57,623 nt of DNA from NCBI GenBank assembly GCA_964530925.1, contig CAZHBZ010000006.1, positions 1 to 57,623 on the forward strand. Direction: 5' to 3'. Below the pieces are notes generated by a model, which saw nothing but the letters and a program-made list of their open reading frames with translations, searched no databases and was not told where the DNA came from. Position 1 is the first letter of the stretch, and each line of letters begins with the position of its first letter. The translations under genes and the position numbers were made by a program. Below, one piece after another: positions 24,766 through 33,664 of the stretch. The stretch is from LiPW-15 sp964530925. GTDB taxonomy: Bacteria; Patescibacteriota; Minisyncoccia; UBA6257; 2-01-FULL-56-20.

Positions 24766-25785
24766 TTATTTGTACGGATTATAGTTCGGGTTTTTTTCCA
24801 AATAATTCTTTATATATGCGAGTCCCTTGTCAGAATACTTAGGAAGCTCGCTACGCTTAAACTTGTGCAGATAACAATAATCTGTATTTGAACGAATATT
24901 AAGCTTTCTCGCCATCCTGGCGATAAAAGATTGGCTTTTCCCAATAATCTTGGCAACATCGCTTGTAAAATGAGGAAAATCTTTGTTCGGGTCAGTCTTT
25001 TTAATAACCATGGGAGCATTTGGGTTTTTTGATGGATACACTTCTATGGATGCGCTGTGCCCCCGAGCAATATGAACTGGCACAAGTCGGATATTTTCTT
25101 GCTTATTAATATAGTCATAAACCGAAAGATGCATTGCCACCCTAGATTTGCGCGGCAATGATTTAACCTCTGAATCCCACTTGCTCTTTGTTTTCATCTG
25201 GGTATTTGTAGCACTATCAACAAATTCGCAACCTCTGTCCAGCAAGAATAACAAACGATTCTCATCAGTACTCTTTAGCCGTGAATATTTAAACAGTTTT
25301 TCTACCTTATTGGAATAGAAAGTGTGGTTGCCAAGAGCAATTGACAGATAGTTTTTTTCGAACGAACTCCCGAAGGACTTGAAAACTTTCTTGATCAATT
25401 TATTAAATCCAGTAATTGAAAAATACATCAAATGAGTCATAATCTCATCATCAATTGCTGGCAGAATGCTGTGCGTCGCCTCATTGCGAAGCGAAATTAT
25501 CTGCGCGATAGTCTTAGCCTCTTCTGGTGAAATTATTCGGAGACCATGCAGTACCTTGTTAAGCGATTTTTCAGCAGTAATTGTTTTGCCATCCGATTCA
25601 TAGATTGATTGCCGCTTCTTAAGAAGCGAAGCCTTTAACAATAACTCCCACGCCTGCGCATTAAAAATTAAAACTGATTCTTTCCAATGCGACACCTCAA
25701 TTCGGTTGAACATCTCAATACTCAACTTTGCAGCATTTATTGCGGTCCGCACAAAATTAAGCGTTTGCTTAGATGTCTTCGCCAT
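24766..25785 (-). CDS. DUF3644-like protein inside the type I RM operon
   Basis: 339 aa. The N-terminal helical region (LSIEMFNRIEVSHWKESVL, WELLLKASLL, ISLRNEATHS) resembles the DUF3644 family. The RNEATH segment is a possible HEPN-like R-x4-H (R-N-E-A-T-H). The C-terminal half has a helix-turn-helix-like stretch (VAKIIGKSQSFIARMARKL). It overlaps hsdS by 17 nt and lies 2 nt before hsdR. Family known by name only; it may be an accessory or guard module of the RM system (inference). Confidence 0.65.
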   Translation of the reverse strand: MAKTSKQTLNFVRTAINAAKLSIEMFNRIEVSHWKESVLIFNAQAWELLLKASLLKKRQSIYESDGKTITAEKSLNKVLHGLRIISPEEAKTIAQIISLRNEATHSILPAIDDEIMTHLMYFSITGFNKLIKKVFKSFGSSFEKNYLSIALGNHTFYSNKVEKLFKYSRLKSTDENRLLFLLDRGCEFVDSATNTQMKTKSKWDSEVKSLPRKSRVAMHLSVYDYINKQENIRLVPVHIARGHSASIEVYPSKNPNAPMVIKKTDPNKDFPHFTSDVAKIIGKSQSFIARMARKLNIRSNTDYCYLHKFKRSELPKYSDKGLAYIKNYLEKNPNYNPYK

Positions 25786-27097
25786 TATGTTTTACCCTTA
25801 TTTTTCCACTCATTAATCGAGGCAAAAGTGAATCCCTCAGCTCAACCAAATCATTTACTACGTCTTTAGTAGCCTGGCCAGCCAAAAAGATGTTATTGCA
25901 AATGGCATCAAATTCCTTGAGGATGCCTTCGCCTGGCTTAATGACCTCCAAATTCCTAAAATCTGTCTTATTAAATTTCAATTGAGCGCTCCCGGAGGTA
26001 ATTGAATCGATTAGGTCTTGGCCCGGCTGAGACTTAAATAATAGATATAGATAGCCATTAAGATATTCGCCATTCAGCATTATCACGTTATTACCCAAAA
26101 CCATTGGTAATTTAAATTTTGGGCACCTATAAACGCTACCAACATCTGCGACATTGGAAATGATAACCTCCCCTCCGATCAAATGAGTTTTCCTCAAATA
26201 TTCATAAGCCTTCTCATCAACATACCGTTTCGTAAAAAAATTATTCTTAAGATCTGTATTTCTAATGAATAATGCGTATTCTGGATATTCATATATCCTG
26301 GAAACATTTTGCTTCAAACTCGAGAAGCTTCCGTTTGCCACATAGTCGGTGACAGCAAGATTTAATTTGCCAATTTTCTCAGTACTCCAACCAGCAGGAA
26401 TCTCACCCAGGTCAGAATCAACCATTCTTCCACCACTGGATTTATATGGTTTACCGTTTTCATCCGGAAATTCAAAATCAACAAACCACCGCTTGAACAG
26501 CGCCCCAGCCAATGCCTCCAAATTCGCATTTATTTTACGGTTCAATTCAATTTTGTCATCCAGCGAAGAAAGTATTTCCGCGATTTGTTTTTGTTCTCCT
26601 GCATCTTTCGGCACACCCATCTTAATATCATCCAACGTTTTCATGGTAATTGTGTCAAAGACCGAACCGTGAGTCCTATTCTTTATATCTGCCATTGCAT
26701 TTTTAACGAAATAGTACAAAAGATCGTTAGAAATAGATTTTGCTACCAATCCATAGCAGGATTGATTGAACGCCATATCAACCCCCAGCTGGGTCAATGC
26801 GCCGACAGTTCCCCTGGCCGATATCACCAAAGAGCCTTTTTTTAAAATTTTGGTGCTAGAATTCTTTACTCCTTCATCTGTTATCGTTTTTTCAGTTAGA
26901 TACACCTTTCTAGCGTCATCATTAAAATCAACAACCGATAACCAAGGGATCGCTCCGCCCCAATAACTTGTCTCTGTAGTTTTCGGAGTACCCCCTCCGA
27001 CGACATACGCCAATTCAGTCAGATGAAAAACTTTCCATTCTTCTGGAATGGGCCCGATTTCCGTCTCTTTAAATTTTGTGGCAGTTTCCGTTTTCAT
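25769..27097 (-). CDS. hsdS: Type I restriction-modification specificity subunit S
   Basis: 442 aa with two target-recognition domains, each followed by a coiled-coil spacer. The first starts near IPEEWKVFHLTELA; the first spacer includes QKQIAEILSSLDDKIELNRKI. A second TRD (IPAGWSTEKIGKLNLAV) ends with the C-terminal helix VNDLVELRDSLLPRLMSGK. It determines the methylated and cleaved bipartite DNA site. The target sequence cannot be told from sequence alone. Confidence 0.95.
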   Translation of the reverse strand: MKTETATKFKETEIGPIPEEWKVFHLTELAYVVGGGTPKTTETSYWGGAIPWLSVVDFNDDARKVYLTEKTITDEGVKNSSTKILKKGSLVISARGTVGALTQLGVDMAFNQSCYGLVAKSISNDLLYYFVKNAMADIKNRTHGSVFDTITMKTLDDIKMGVPKDAGEQKQIAEILSSLDDKIELNRKINANLEALAGALFKRWFVDFEFPDENGKPYKSSGGRMVDSDLGEIPAGWSTEKIGKLNLAVTDYVANGSFSSLKQNVSRIYEYPEYALFIRNTDLKNNFFTKRYVDEKAYEYLRKTHLIGGEVIISNVADVGSVYRCPKFKLPMVLGNNVIMLNGEYLNGYLYLLFKSQPGQDLIDSITSGSAQLKFNKTDFRNLEVIKPGEGILKEFDAICNNIFLAGQATKDVVNDLVELRDSLLPRLMSGKIRVKHNGEDI

Positions 27098-27098
27098 A

Positions 27099-27872
27099 TT
27101 ATTTCCTATTGATTAAATCGTAAGCTAAACTTGCTAACGCAATGTAATGAATTGCTAAATTCTTGTCCAAATCTCCCGCGGGTGTATGTGCTTTTTCGTT
27201 TCTCAGAAACTGGATAGCCATGTGTAAAAATTTCACACCTTCAAAAAAATCTAGCTCAACGTCATCGGTTGGTTGGTGCCCAAATATTTTTTCGTAGTTA
27301 GCGCCGCAAAAGGCATCTGTTGCCTTTTCTTTCCCAGAAACATCTCTTAGTTTTTTGCGAACCACCTTGTACGCCTCTTCTACCGCGTTAAAATAATGGC
27401 CGTCATTAAGCAATTTTTGGACATGATCAAAGATATCTTTTTGCAAAAGAATGCTTATGTTGCCATCCTTAAAGGTAGCCTGTGCAACATTCATCTTGGC
27501 AGCCGCCTTAGCCCCAGACAGTCTCTCGCCTACCATTTTGCCGGCATTCATCCTCATGTCGGGAAAATCTACAGCTTTCAAATTATCGATTAGTATCTGA
27601 TTTTCAATATATTCGATCAACTTCAGAATGCTTTTCCCAACAAGTTTATCATCCGCCTGAAGCCACAACCCTCTCAACCGGTTAGCCTTGGATCCGCTGC
27701 CATATTCATACTTTTTCCCGTAAATATCTATACCGACATCATCCCTAAAAAACTCCCCCATCGTTCGGTCGGAAAAATTAAGAACATAACCACCACCCAT
27801 CTGAAATAGTTTTTCTGAAACTTGTTTTTCGTTTGTAGTTAAATTCGCCATGGCTATATTTTCTGTCCCCAA
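27099..27872 (-). CDS. Ymh/TIGR02391-type HEPN-like protein
   Basis: 257 aa. The C-terminal domain (about 150-257) has AVEEAYKVVRKKLRDVSG, GVKFLHMAIQFLRNEKAHTP and a closing helix, matching the TIGR02391 (hypothetical Ymh, abortive-infection-like) family. RNEKAH is the R-x4-H signature of HEPN RNases. It overlaps the upstream small ORF by 19 nt and is 1 nt from hsdS. It may be an RNase effector tied to the RM system (inference). Confidence 0.75.
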   Translation of the reverse strand: MGTENIAMANLTTNEKQVSEKLFQMGGGYVLNFSDRTMGEFFRDDVGIDIYGKKYEYGSGSKANRLRGLWLQADDKLVGKSILKLIEYIENQILIDNLKAVDFPDMRMNAGKMVGERLSGAKAAAKMNVAQATFKDGNISILLQKDIFDHVQKLLNDGHYFNAVEEAYKVVRKKLRDVSGKEKATDAFCGANYEKIFGHQPTDDVELDFFEGVKFLHMAIQFLRNEKAHTPAGDLDKNLAIHYIALASLAYDLINRK

Positions 27873-28246
27873 TCATCATCTTCCCACGCTGGTTTTTCCG
27901 AACCAATTTCAAAAACACCATTCACGCCATATTCGCCATAATACACACCACCCTCCTTCCATTCGTTTTCATTAATAAATTCAGTAATTGATTCAACAAC
28001 TGCTTTATATAGATTTTCCTTCAGCGAAACCTGTGAACTATTTGCTGGGCTAGCATAAACTTTAGCTGGATCGGGAATGCCCATAAGAAATAATGTTGTT
28101 TGACTGCCGCTACGAAGCTCCGATCGGAGCATGTATTTAAAATCTTTTGCTCCGATATATTCGTCGATCGCCAGACTATAATTTTTAGATTGCAACTTGA
28201 GTTGAAACTCTTTTCCAGTATCCATGAATTTATATATTGAATCCAA
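27854..28246 (-). CDS. Unknown small protein between hsdM and the Ymh gene
   Basis: 130 aa, acidic C-terminus (AWEDDDWGQ), no membrane helix, no recognised motif. It overlaps hsdM by 17 nt and the Ymh gene by 19 nt, so it is almost certainly translated in this operon. Confidence 0.65.
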   Translation of the reverse strand: MDSIYKFMDTGKEFQLKLQSKNYSLAIDEYIGAKDFKYMLRSELRSGSQTTLFLMGIPDPAKVYASPANSSQVSLKENLYKAVVESITEFINENEWKEGGVYYGEYGVNGVFEIGSEKPAWEDDDWGQKI

Positions 28247-29777
28247 TACTTTTAAGATTTTTCTTTATCCGCTCCTCCAATTCCTTGGATTGTTTGAATT
28301 GGTCGGAAAGTTCTTTGGTAATTCGCGCCATTTTTTCTTCAAAAACTTCGTCATCCTCCTCCGCGTAATCCGAACCAACATATCGCCCAGGGGTAAGCAC
28401 AAATCCAGATTTTTCTACCTCCGCAATTTTTGCAGCTTTGCAAAATCCTTTTACATCCGCATATTTTCCATCCACAGTCCTCCAGGCATGGTAGATCCCG
28501 GAAATCTTTTGGATGTCTTCACTTGTCAGTTCCCTATTTTTACGCGAGACCATTGTCCCCATCTTGCGAGCATCGATAAACAAAATCTCATCGTGCCGAT
28601 TGCGGAACTTGTGGTCATACCTATCTCTAGAGACAAACCAAAGACAGACCGGAATTTGGGTTGTGTAAAATAGCTGAGGCGGCATGGCCACGATACAATC
28701 CACGAGCCCTGCTTCGATAAGACGCTTCCTGATCTCTCCTTCTCCGGAAGTATTAGAAGAAAGAGAGCCATTGGCCAAAATAAATCCGGCAATTCCAGTC
28801 GGCGCCAAGTGGTGAACCATATGCTCAATCCAGCCATAATTTGCATTGCCCGCCGGAGGCACACCGTATTTCCATCGCACATCGCTCTTTAGCCGTTCAC
28901 CGCCCCAATCACTAATATTGAACGGCGGATTGGCTAAAATAAAATCTGCCTTCAAATCTTTGTGTAAATCATTATGAAAGGTATCAGCATTTTGCGGCCC
29001 GAGGTTGCCATCGATGCCACGAATGGCTAGGTTCATCTTGCAAAGCCGCCAGGTCGTTGGATTTGATTCCTGCCCGTATATGGCTAAATCGTGCTTGCTC
29101 CCACCATGCGCCTCTACGAATTTCTCGCTTTGCACAAACATCCCGCCACTGCCACAACAAGGATCGTAAACCCGGCCTTTGTACGGCTCGAGCATTTCTA
29201 CCAGCAGTTTCACAACCGATTGCGGAGTAAAAAACTCACCCCCACCCTTGCCCTCGGCCGAGGCAAATCGTCCAAGAAAATATTCGTAAACCCGGCCCAA
29301 CACATCCTTGCTCCGGCTCTCTTTATCGCCAAGGCCAATTGTGCTTACTAAGTCTATAAGTTCACCGAGTCGAACCTTGTCCAAATCCGGCCTAGCATAG
29401 TTTTTCGCAAGCACGCCTCGAAGACTCGGATTGTCCTTTTCGATAACGATCATCGCATCGTCGAGCAGTTTGCCGATTTCCGGTTTTTTGGCGTTGGATT
29501 TTATATATTCCCAGCGTGCGTCCTGCGGCACCCAAAAGACACCTTCAGCAACATAGGCGTCCCTGTCTTCTTCTTGCCCTTCATAATAGTCTGCATCTGC
29601 TTTTATCTTTCCGTAGACCTCTTCGAATGAATCAGAAATATATTTTAGAAAAATCAAACCAAGCACAACGTGCTTATATTCCGCCGGGTCCATATTGTTG
29701 CGCATCTTATCCGCGGCGGCCCAAAGAGTCTCTTCGAATCCTACATTCGTACCGTTTGATTTATTTTGTGTGGCCAT
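28230..29777 (-). CDS. hsdM: Type I restriction-modification DNA methyltransferase subunit M
   Basis: 515 aa N6-adenine methyltransferase. The N-terminal helical domain (KMRNNMDPAEYKHVVLGLIFLKYISDSF) is followed by SAM motif I DPCCGSGGMF (about 205) and catalytic motif IV NPPF in ILANPPFNIS (about 283). It starts 1 nt after the STAS-like gene. Confidence 0.97.
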   Translation of the reverse strand: MATQNKSNGTNVGFEETLWAAADKMRNNMDPAEYKHVVLGLIFLKYISDSFEEVYGKIKADADYYEGQEEDRDAYVAEGVFWVPQDARWEYIKSNAKKPEIGKLLDDAMIVIEKDNPSLRGVLAKNYARPDLDKVRLGELIDLVSTIGLGDKESRSKDVLGRVYEYFLGRFASAEGKGGGEFFTPQSVVKLLVEMLEPYKGRVYDPCCGSGGMFVQSEKFVEAHGGSKHDLAIYGQESNPTTWRLCKMNLAIRGIDGNLGPQNADTFHNDLHKDLKADFILANPPFNISDWGGERLKSDVRWKYGVPPAGNANYGWIEHMVHHLAPTGIAGFILANGSLSSNTSGEGEIRKRLIEAGLVDCIVAMPPQLFYTTQIPVCLWFVSRDRYDHKFRNRHDEILFIDARKMGTMVSRKNRELTSEDIQKISGIYHAWRTVDGKYADVKGFCKAAKIAEVEKSGFVLTPGRYVGSDYAEEDDEVFEEKMARITKELSDQFKQSKELEERIKKNLKSIGFNI

Positions 29778-30077
29778 TTATAAAGTTTGTTTGATAATAT
29801 ATTTCTTACCGCTTATTTTTTCTAGCAACTCTAAGGTAGCCTTCACCGAAGGATTTTCTGTCGGCAATAATGCAAGTTTGTCACCAAATTTATCATGAAG
29901 TGGAGTCAAAAACTCGTCTCCCCAAGACGGCGAGAAGGTAATTACCTCGCTGAAATCGATGTCTACGTTTTCCCCCTCCGGAATTTGATCTAGGGTAGAT
30001 TTAAAAGCAGAAAATGCTTCTTTCCCGGCTTGTCTCGAAATCAAGGTGGCACCAAATTTTTTTAATTCTATCGTCAT
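29778..30077 (-). CDS. STAS-like (DUF4325) protein
   Basis: 99 aa. Pattern strand-helix-strand with VDIDFSEVITFSPSWGDEFL, as in STAS-like DUF4325 proteins that accompany HTH-GHKL ATPases. It sits directly between such an ATPase and hsdM. By analogy with anti-sigma/anti-anti-sigma pairs it may bind the ATPase and control it; this is an inference. Confidence 0.7.
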   Translation of the reverse strand: MTIELKKFGATLISRQAGKEAFSAFKSTLDQIPEGENVDIDFSEVITFSPSWGDEFLTPLHDKFGDKLALLPTENPSVKATLELLEKISGKKYIIKQTL

Positions 30078-30098
30078 TTTATTTATGTTTGTTGATGT

Positions 30099-30821
30099 TT
30101 ATTTAAATTTGATAATTGCCATGCAGCCTCGGGTATTTGCCTGCGAGCGGGTGATATTCAGGGTTGGATCTTTCTCTTTCATCCTGAGTTCCGCATCGCC
30201 ACTCCGGAAAAGTAAACTCATGGGGTTTTCCGAGATGACCTCACGCACGAACTTTAGTCCATTTCCTCGTCTTTCCGGATCTCGGCCGGAAATTATTTCT
30301 GTAAAGGCAACGTTTAAAGCCTCGATGTTAGTTTTTAGCTCTGGGCGAACCCTGCTCAATGTTCCAAGTATTCCCAATCCTCTATCTGCGAGCACGATTA
30401 TTCCCTTGTTAAGGTCATAGCCAAAGAAAATCCCCTGAATATCTGGCCACTTACCAAGATTGTGATCAAATGAGTTGTTACCGATCTCACCGGCGACCGC
30501 CACTATAAGTGACACTAAGTGAGAAAATTCCGGCAGCTGCAACAAGGCATCCTGCAACTTTGTAATTTTTGCTTGGAAAATTGCGCTATTGGCACAATAG
30601 AATCTTGACGGTAACTCTGATCCGTCACCAATCCACTCATAAGCAAGCTTGATTATATCGCTAGTAAAAACCTCCAGATCTTTTTCGGTGTAGTATCGAT
30701 GCACCCCGCCATCTTTTCGGATCGCAACTAATTTACCGCTTTTGTCCCAGCGACGCAGCGTGTCTATAGAAACCCCCAAGATTTCCGAGGCTTCGCTTAT
30801 GGATAGTAGCTTTTCGTCCAT
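30099..30821 (-). CDS. MerR-type HTH fused to a GHKL (histidine-kinase-like) ATPase
   Basis: 240 aa from ATG 30821 (an upstream ATG at 30878 lies inside the operator array and is less likely). Residues 1-50 are a MerR/excisionase-like winged helix (SISEASEILGVSIDTLRRWD...HRYYTEKD). Residues 95-240 carry GHKL motifs: AGEIGNNSFDHN (N box), VLADRGLGI (G1) and RRGNGLKFV (G2). No HisKA domain. It likely regulates the RM operon through the four upstream repeats. ATP-binding is inferred from the motifs. Confidence 0.8.
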   Translation of the reverse strand: MDEKLLSISEASEILGVSIDTLRRWDKSGKLVAIRKDGGVHRYYTEKDLEVFTSDIIKLAYEWIGDGSELPSRFYCANSAIFQAKITKLQDALLQLPEFSHLVSLIVAVAGEIGNNSFDHNLGKWPDIQGIFFGYDLNKGIIVLADRGLGILGTLSRVRPELKTNIEALNVAFTEIISGRDPERRGNGLKFVREVISENPMSLLFRSGDAELRMKEKDPTLNITRSQANTRGCMAIIKFK

Positions 30822-30828
30822 GGTTAGA

Positions 30829-30917
30829 ATGTTAACATAAGTTGCAAAACTATGCAAGTTTGCACTAAAACTATGCAAAATATGACCAAACTATGCATAA
30901 ATTAGCAAAACTGCGCA
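30829..30917 (-). promoter_or_regulatory. Four-iteron operator array and promoter of the RM operon
   Basis: The plus strand shows AAACTATGCA at 30847-30856, 30868-30877 and 30888-30897 and AAACTGCGCA at 30908-30917, spaced 21, 20 and 20 bp (two helical turns, same DNA face). On the minus strand -35 TTGCAT overlaps the first box and -10 TAACAT lies at 30829-30834, 7 nt before ATG. The likely binder is the HTH-GHKL protein. Confidence 0.75.
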
Positions 30918-30919
30918 TA

Positions 30920-31582
30920 TCATATAATTCGCTCCCCTTTTAGGCTATAAGTTTTTCGCGAGGTAATAATGACATGATCTGCAATCTCAATGCCCAACAG
31001 TTTGCCGGCCTCAATTAGGCGTTTAGTTACCTTTATGTCCTCTTCGGACGGTTTTTCGTCATTAGATGGATGATTGTGAACTAAAATTATCGATGCGGCC
31101 GAAAGTTTGACCGCTGGCTCAAAGACTTCGCGTGGGTGAACCAGGCTAGTATTTAATGTGCCGATAGAAATAATTTGCCGTTCGATAAGCCGACTTTGGA
31201 TATCTAGATAAAAAGATGCGAAATGCTCTTTTTTTGAATTCCTGAAATCTGCACATGAATTCCAAATATCTTCAGCCGACAATATTTCGGGATTTTGGTT
31301 CGAATTTAATCTTTCCCCCAACGCAAGCATGGCAACCACCTGAGATGCTTTCGCGCCACCTAAACCTTTTATTTCCAGCAGGTCTTCAAGTTTCATCTTG
31401 TCTTTACCTTTTTTCGAGACACTATCCAAAATCTTTTTAGAAAGCTGCAGGACATTTATTCCTTCAATACCCGAACCTAGCAAAATTGCCAACAGCTCTG
31501 CGTCAGACAGTTTCTTTGGCCCATATTTTTCAAGTTTCTCCCTGGGCCTATCAACTTTTGGAATGTCTTTAAGCTTCGACAT
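30920..31582 (-). CDS. radC: RadC/JAB-domain protein
   Basis: 220 aa. The N-terminal helix-hairpin-helix-like part (LLEIKGLGGAKASQVVAML) is followed by a JAMM metalloprotease-type motif, VHNHPSNDEKPSEED (H-x-H...D), near 165-180. The family is widespread, and its role in recombination or repair is unsettled. The -10 TAGAAT at 31589-31594 is 6 nt before its ATG. It sits just upstream of the RM island. Confidence 0.93.
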   Translation of the reverse strand: MSKLKDIPKVDRPREKLEKYGPKKLSDAELLAILLGSGIEGINVLQLSKKILDSVSKKGKDKMKLEDLLEIKGLGGAKASQVVAMLALGERLNSNQNPEILSAEDIWNSCADFRNSKKEHFASFYLDIQSRLIERQIISIGTLNTSLVHPREVFEPAVKLSAASIILVHNHPSNDEKPSEEDIKVTKRLIEAGKLLGIEIADHVIITSRKTYSLKGERII

Positions 31583-31588
31583 TTTTAA

Positions 31589-31594
31589 ATTCTA
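31589..31594 (-). promoter_or_regulatory. Leaderless-type -10 of radC
   Basis: Minus-strand TAGAAT 6 nt before the radC ATG, at the 3' end of the ABC permease gene. Confidence 0.4.
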
Positions 31595-32797
31595 CTCGTA
31601 CCTCAGCGCCTCGGCCGGCTCCATCTTGGACGCTTGGCGGGCGGGAAGAAGGCCGGCGAAGATCCCGGTCATGAAGGTCACAAAAAGGATCACCGCGAAG
31701 CCGTAGAAATCCAAGGAGGCGAAGGAGAACAGCCCCTGGGTGCCGAGCTTTCCGGCAAAAAGCCCGATAAGGAAAGAGATGAAGACTCCGAGGAGGATTC
31801 CCATTAGTCCCCCGGTCAATCCGATTATCCCCGATTCCATAAGGAACAAAGAGAGCACATTTTCGCTTGTCGCACCGATGGCCTTCATTATCCCGATTTG
31901 CTTGGTCCGTTCCAAAACCGAGGTATACATGGTATTCATGATTCCCACCGCGCCGACCACCAAAGAGATGAGGGCGATGACGATAAGAAAGAGTTCCACG
32001 AGCGACATCACGCTCCCGATAAGCTGGCTGGTTTTCGCGGGAGTCAAAACCGAAAAGTCTCGCACGGTTTCCTGTTTACCCAGCTCGAATTTTACCTGCC
32101 GAGCTAGGAGATCCAAGTTCACGCCCGGGTTGGCCTTAAGTATCGCCGAGATCACGGCCCTATCGGCGCCGGTAAGCGCCCAATAATTATTGAGCGACAT
32201 ATAAAAAGAATTGTCGTCGTCCTGCGCCCCTATCGGATTCAAGACGCCTACCACGCGCATTCTTTTTGATCCGATGATAAGTTCATCCCCCGTCCGAACC
32301 GGTGTTTTAAAAGTTTTGTTTGCCGCAATGTCCCCAAGTATCATTTCATTCGTGTCTTCGCCTTTCGGCCAAACGCCGGAAGCCAACTTCACGCCCTGAG
32401 ACTCTTCAAAGATCGGCCGCATACCCGACCAGGGGGCGGCGTGTATCGTTGCGCCCTGCTTTTCCCCGCGAAATTCAATGTTCATGATCGCCACATCGGT
32501 CGGCATAACATATTTCACCCCGGGAATTCTTTCGAGATCAAAAAGATCGTCCACTTTGAATTTCTGTCCGCCTACAAAACTCGCCATCGGGTTTGTTTCC
32601 TTGCCCGGAAAGACAAAGATAAGGTCCGAACCGAAACTTTGAAGCAGGCCGGAAATCGCCCGCTCCAATCCCGAGCTAAGAGAAAAAATAATCACCACGA
32701 GCATTATCCCGATAACAATTCCCAAAATCGTAAGCCAGCTCCGAAGCGAGCGGTAGCGGATGCTTTTAAGGGTTAAAAGAAGAAAACTTTTAAACAT
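31592..32797 (-). CDS. MacB-type ABC transporter permease
   Basis: 401 aa with FtsX-like topology: N-terminal helix (about 18-40), large extracytoplasmic MacB-PCD domain, and three C-terminal helices (about 275-300, 325-350, 360-385). The end contains ARQASKMEPAEALRYE, typical of MacB permeases. It overlaps the ATPase gene by 8 nt. With the ATPase and the membrane-fusion protein it forms a MacAB-like export or envelope-stress system. Confidence 0.92.
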   Translation of the reverse strand: MFKSFLLLTLKSIRYRSLRSWLTILGIVIGIMLVVIIFSLSSGLERAISGLLQSFGSDLIFVFPGKETNPMASFVGGQKFKVDDLFDLERIPGVKYVMPTDVAIMNIEFRGEKQGATIHAAPWSGMRPIFEESQGVKLASGVWPKGEDTNEMILGDIAANKTFKTPVRTGDELIIGSKRMRVVGVLNPIGAQDDDNSFYMSLNNYWALTGADRAVISAILKANPGVNLDLLARQVKFELGKQETVRDFSVLTPAKTSQLIGSVMSLVELFLIVIALISLVVGAVGIMNTMYTSVLERTKQIGIMKAIGATSENVLSLFLMESGIIGLTGGLMGILLGVFISFLIGLFAGKLGTQGLFSFASLDFYGFAVILFVTFMTGIFAGLLPARQASKMEPAEALRYE

Positions 32798-33650
32798 TGG
32801 TTTCGGTGAAAATGCGTTTATGAATATGATGGTCGCGGAGCATTTCGCCGTCTTTTATGGTTATGACCTCATCTGCCTTGTTCGCGATATCCGCGTCGTG
32901 GGTTACCACGATAAGCGTTTTTTCCTCGTCGCGATTTAATCCGATAAGCATTTCTAAAATTAGATTGCCGGTTTTGGAATCCAGGTTTCCCGTCGGCTCG
33001 TCGCCCAAGATCACTCCCGGATCGTTCACCAGGGCACGTAAAATCGCGGTGCGCTGTTGTTCGCCCCCGGAAAGCTGAGTCGGGCGGTGCGTAACCCTGT
33101 CTTTGAGCCCCAACCCCTCGAATCTCTTAAGCATCTTCTCCCCATCCGTGTCGCCTTTCGAAAAAATAAGCGGGAGGGTCGCGTTTTCCAGAGCCGAAAG
33201 CCAAGGAATCAAATTGTACTGCTGAAACACAAAGCCGAATGCTTCCGACCGAAGAAGCGCCCGCTCATGATCTTCCGCAGCAGAAACATCTTTCCCCCGG
33301 AAAAATATTTTGCCGGAAGTCGGCCGGTCCAAAAGCCCGATCATATTCAAGAGCGTGGATTTGCCCGAGCCGGAGGCGCCGATAATGGCCGTAAAATCCC
33401 CTTCCCAGATGCTCAGGTTTATTCCCCTCAAGACTTCGGTCTTCGTCCCGCCCATGTCAAAAACTTTCCAAACGTTTTCAAGACGGATCAAGGGCTGACC
33501 CAAAAATCTATCCGGAGTCCGCTTAAACCTTTCCTCACAGCCGTCGCCGCACAGGGCATACTGCTTCCCGGCGTGAGTGACGTGCTTGAGGTCCGAAAGA
33601 CCCGAAACATCCATCCCGCAGACCGGGTCGAATAATTTTTCTGTGCTCAT
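32790..33650 (-). CDS. ABC transporter ATPase with an N-terminal YHS domain
   Basis: 286 aa. Residues 1-55 are a YHS domain (DPVCGMDVSG...YALCGDGCEERFKRTPDRFLG). The rest is a LolD/MacB-type ATPase: Walker A GASGSGKST, Q-loop, signature LSGGEQQR, Walker B VILGDEPTG, H-loop VTHD. YHS domains are metal-associated in copper ATPases and heavy-metal proteins, so the exporter may be metal-responsive or metal-handling (inference). The fusion is in frame and not an assembly join as far as visible. Confidence 0.9.
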   Translation of the reverse strand: MSTEKLFDPVCGMDVSGLSDLKHVTHAGKQYALCGDGCEERFKRTPDRFLGQPLIRLENVWKVFDMGGTKTEVLRGINLSIWEGDFTAIIGASGSGKSTLLNMIGLLDRPTSGKIFFRGKDVSAAEDHERALLRSEAFGFVFQQYNLIPWLSALENATLPLIFSKGDTDGEKMLKRFEGLGLKDRVTHRPTQLSGGEQQRTAILRALVNDPGVILGDEPTGNLDSKTGNLILEMLIGLNRDEEKTLIVVTHDADIANKADEVITIKDGEMLRDHHIHKRIFTETNV

Positions 33651-33664
33651 GTGCTCATTAAAGA

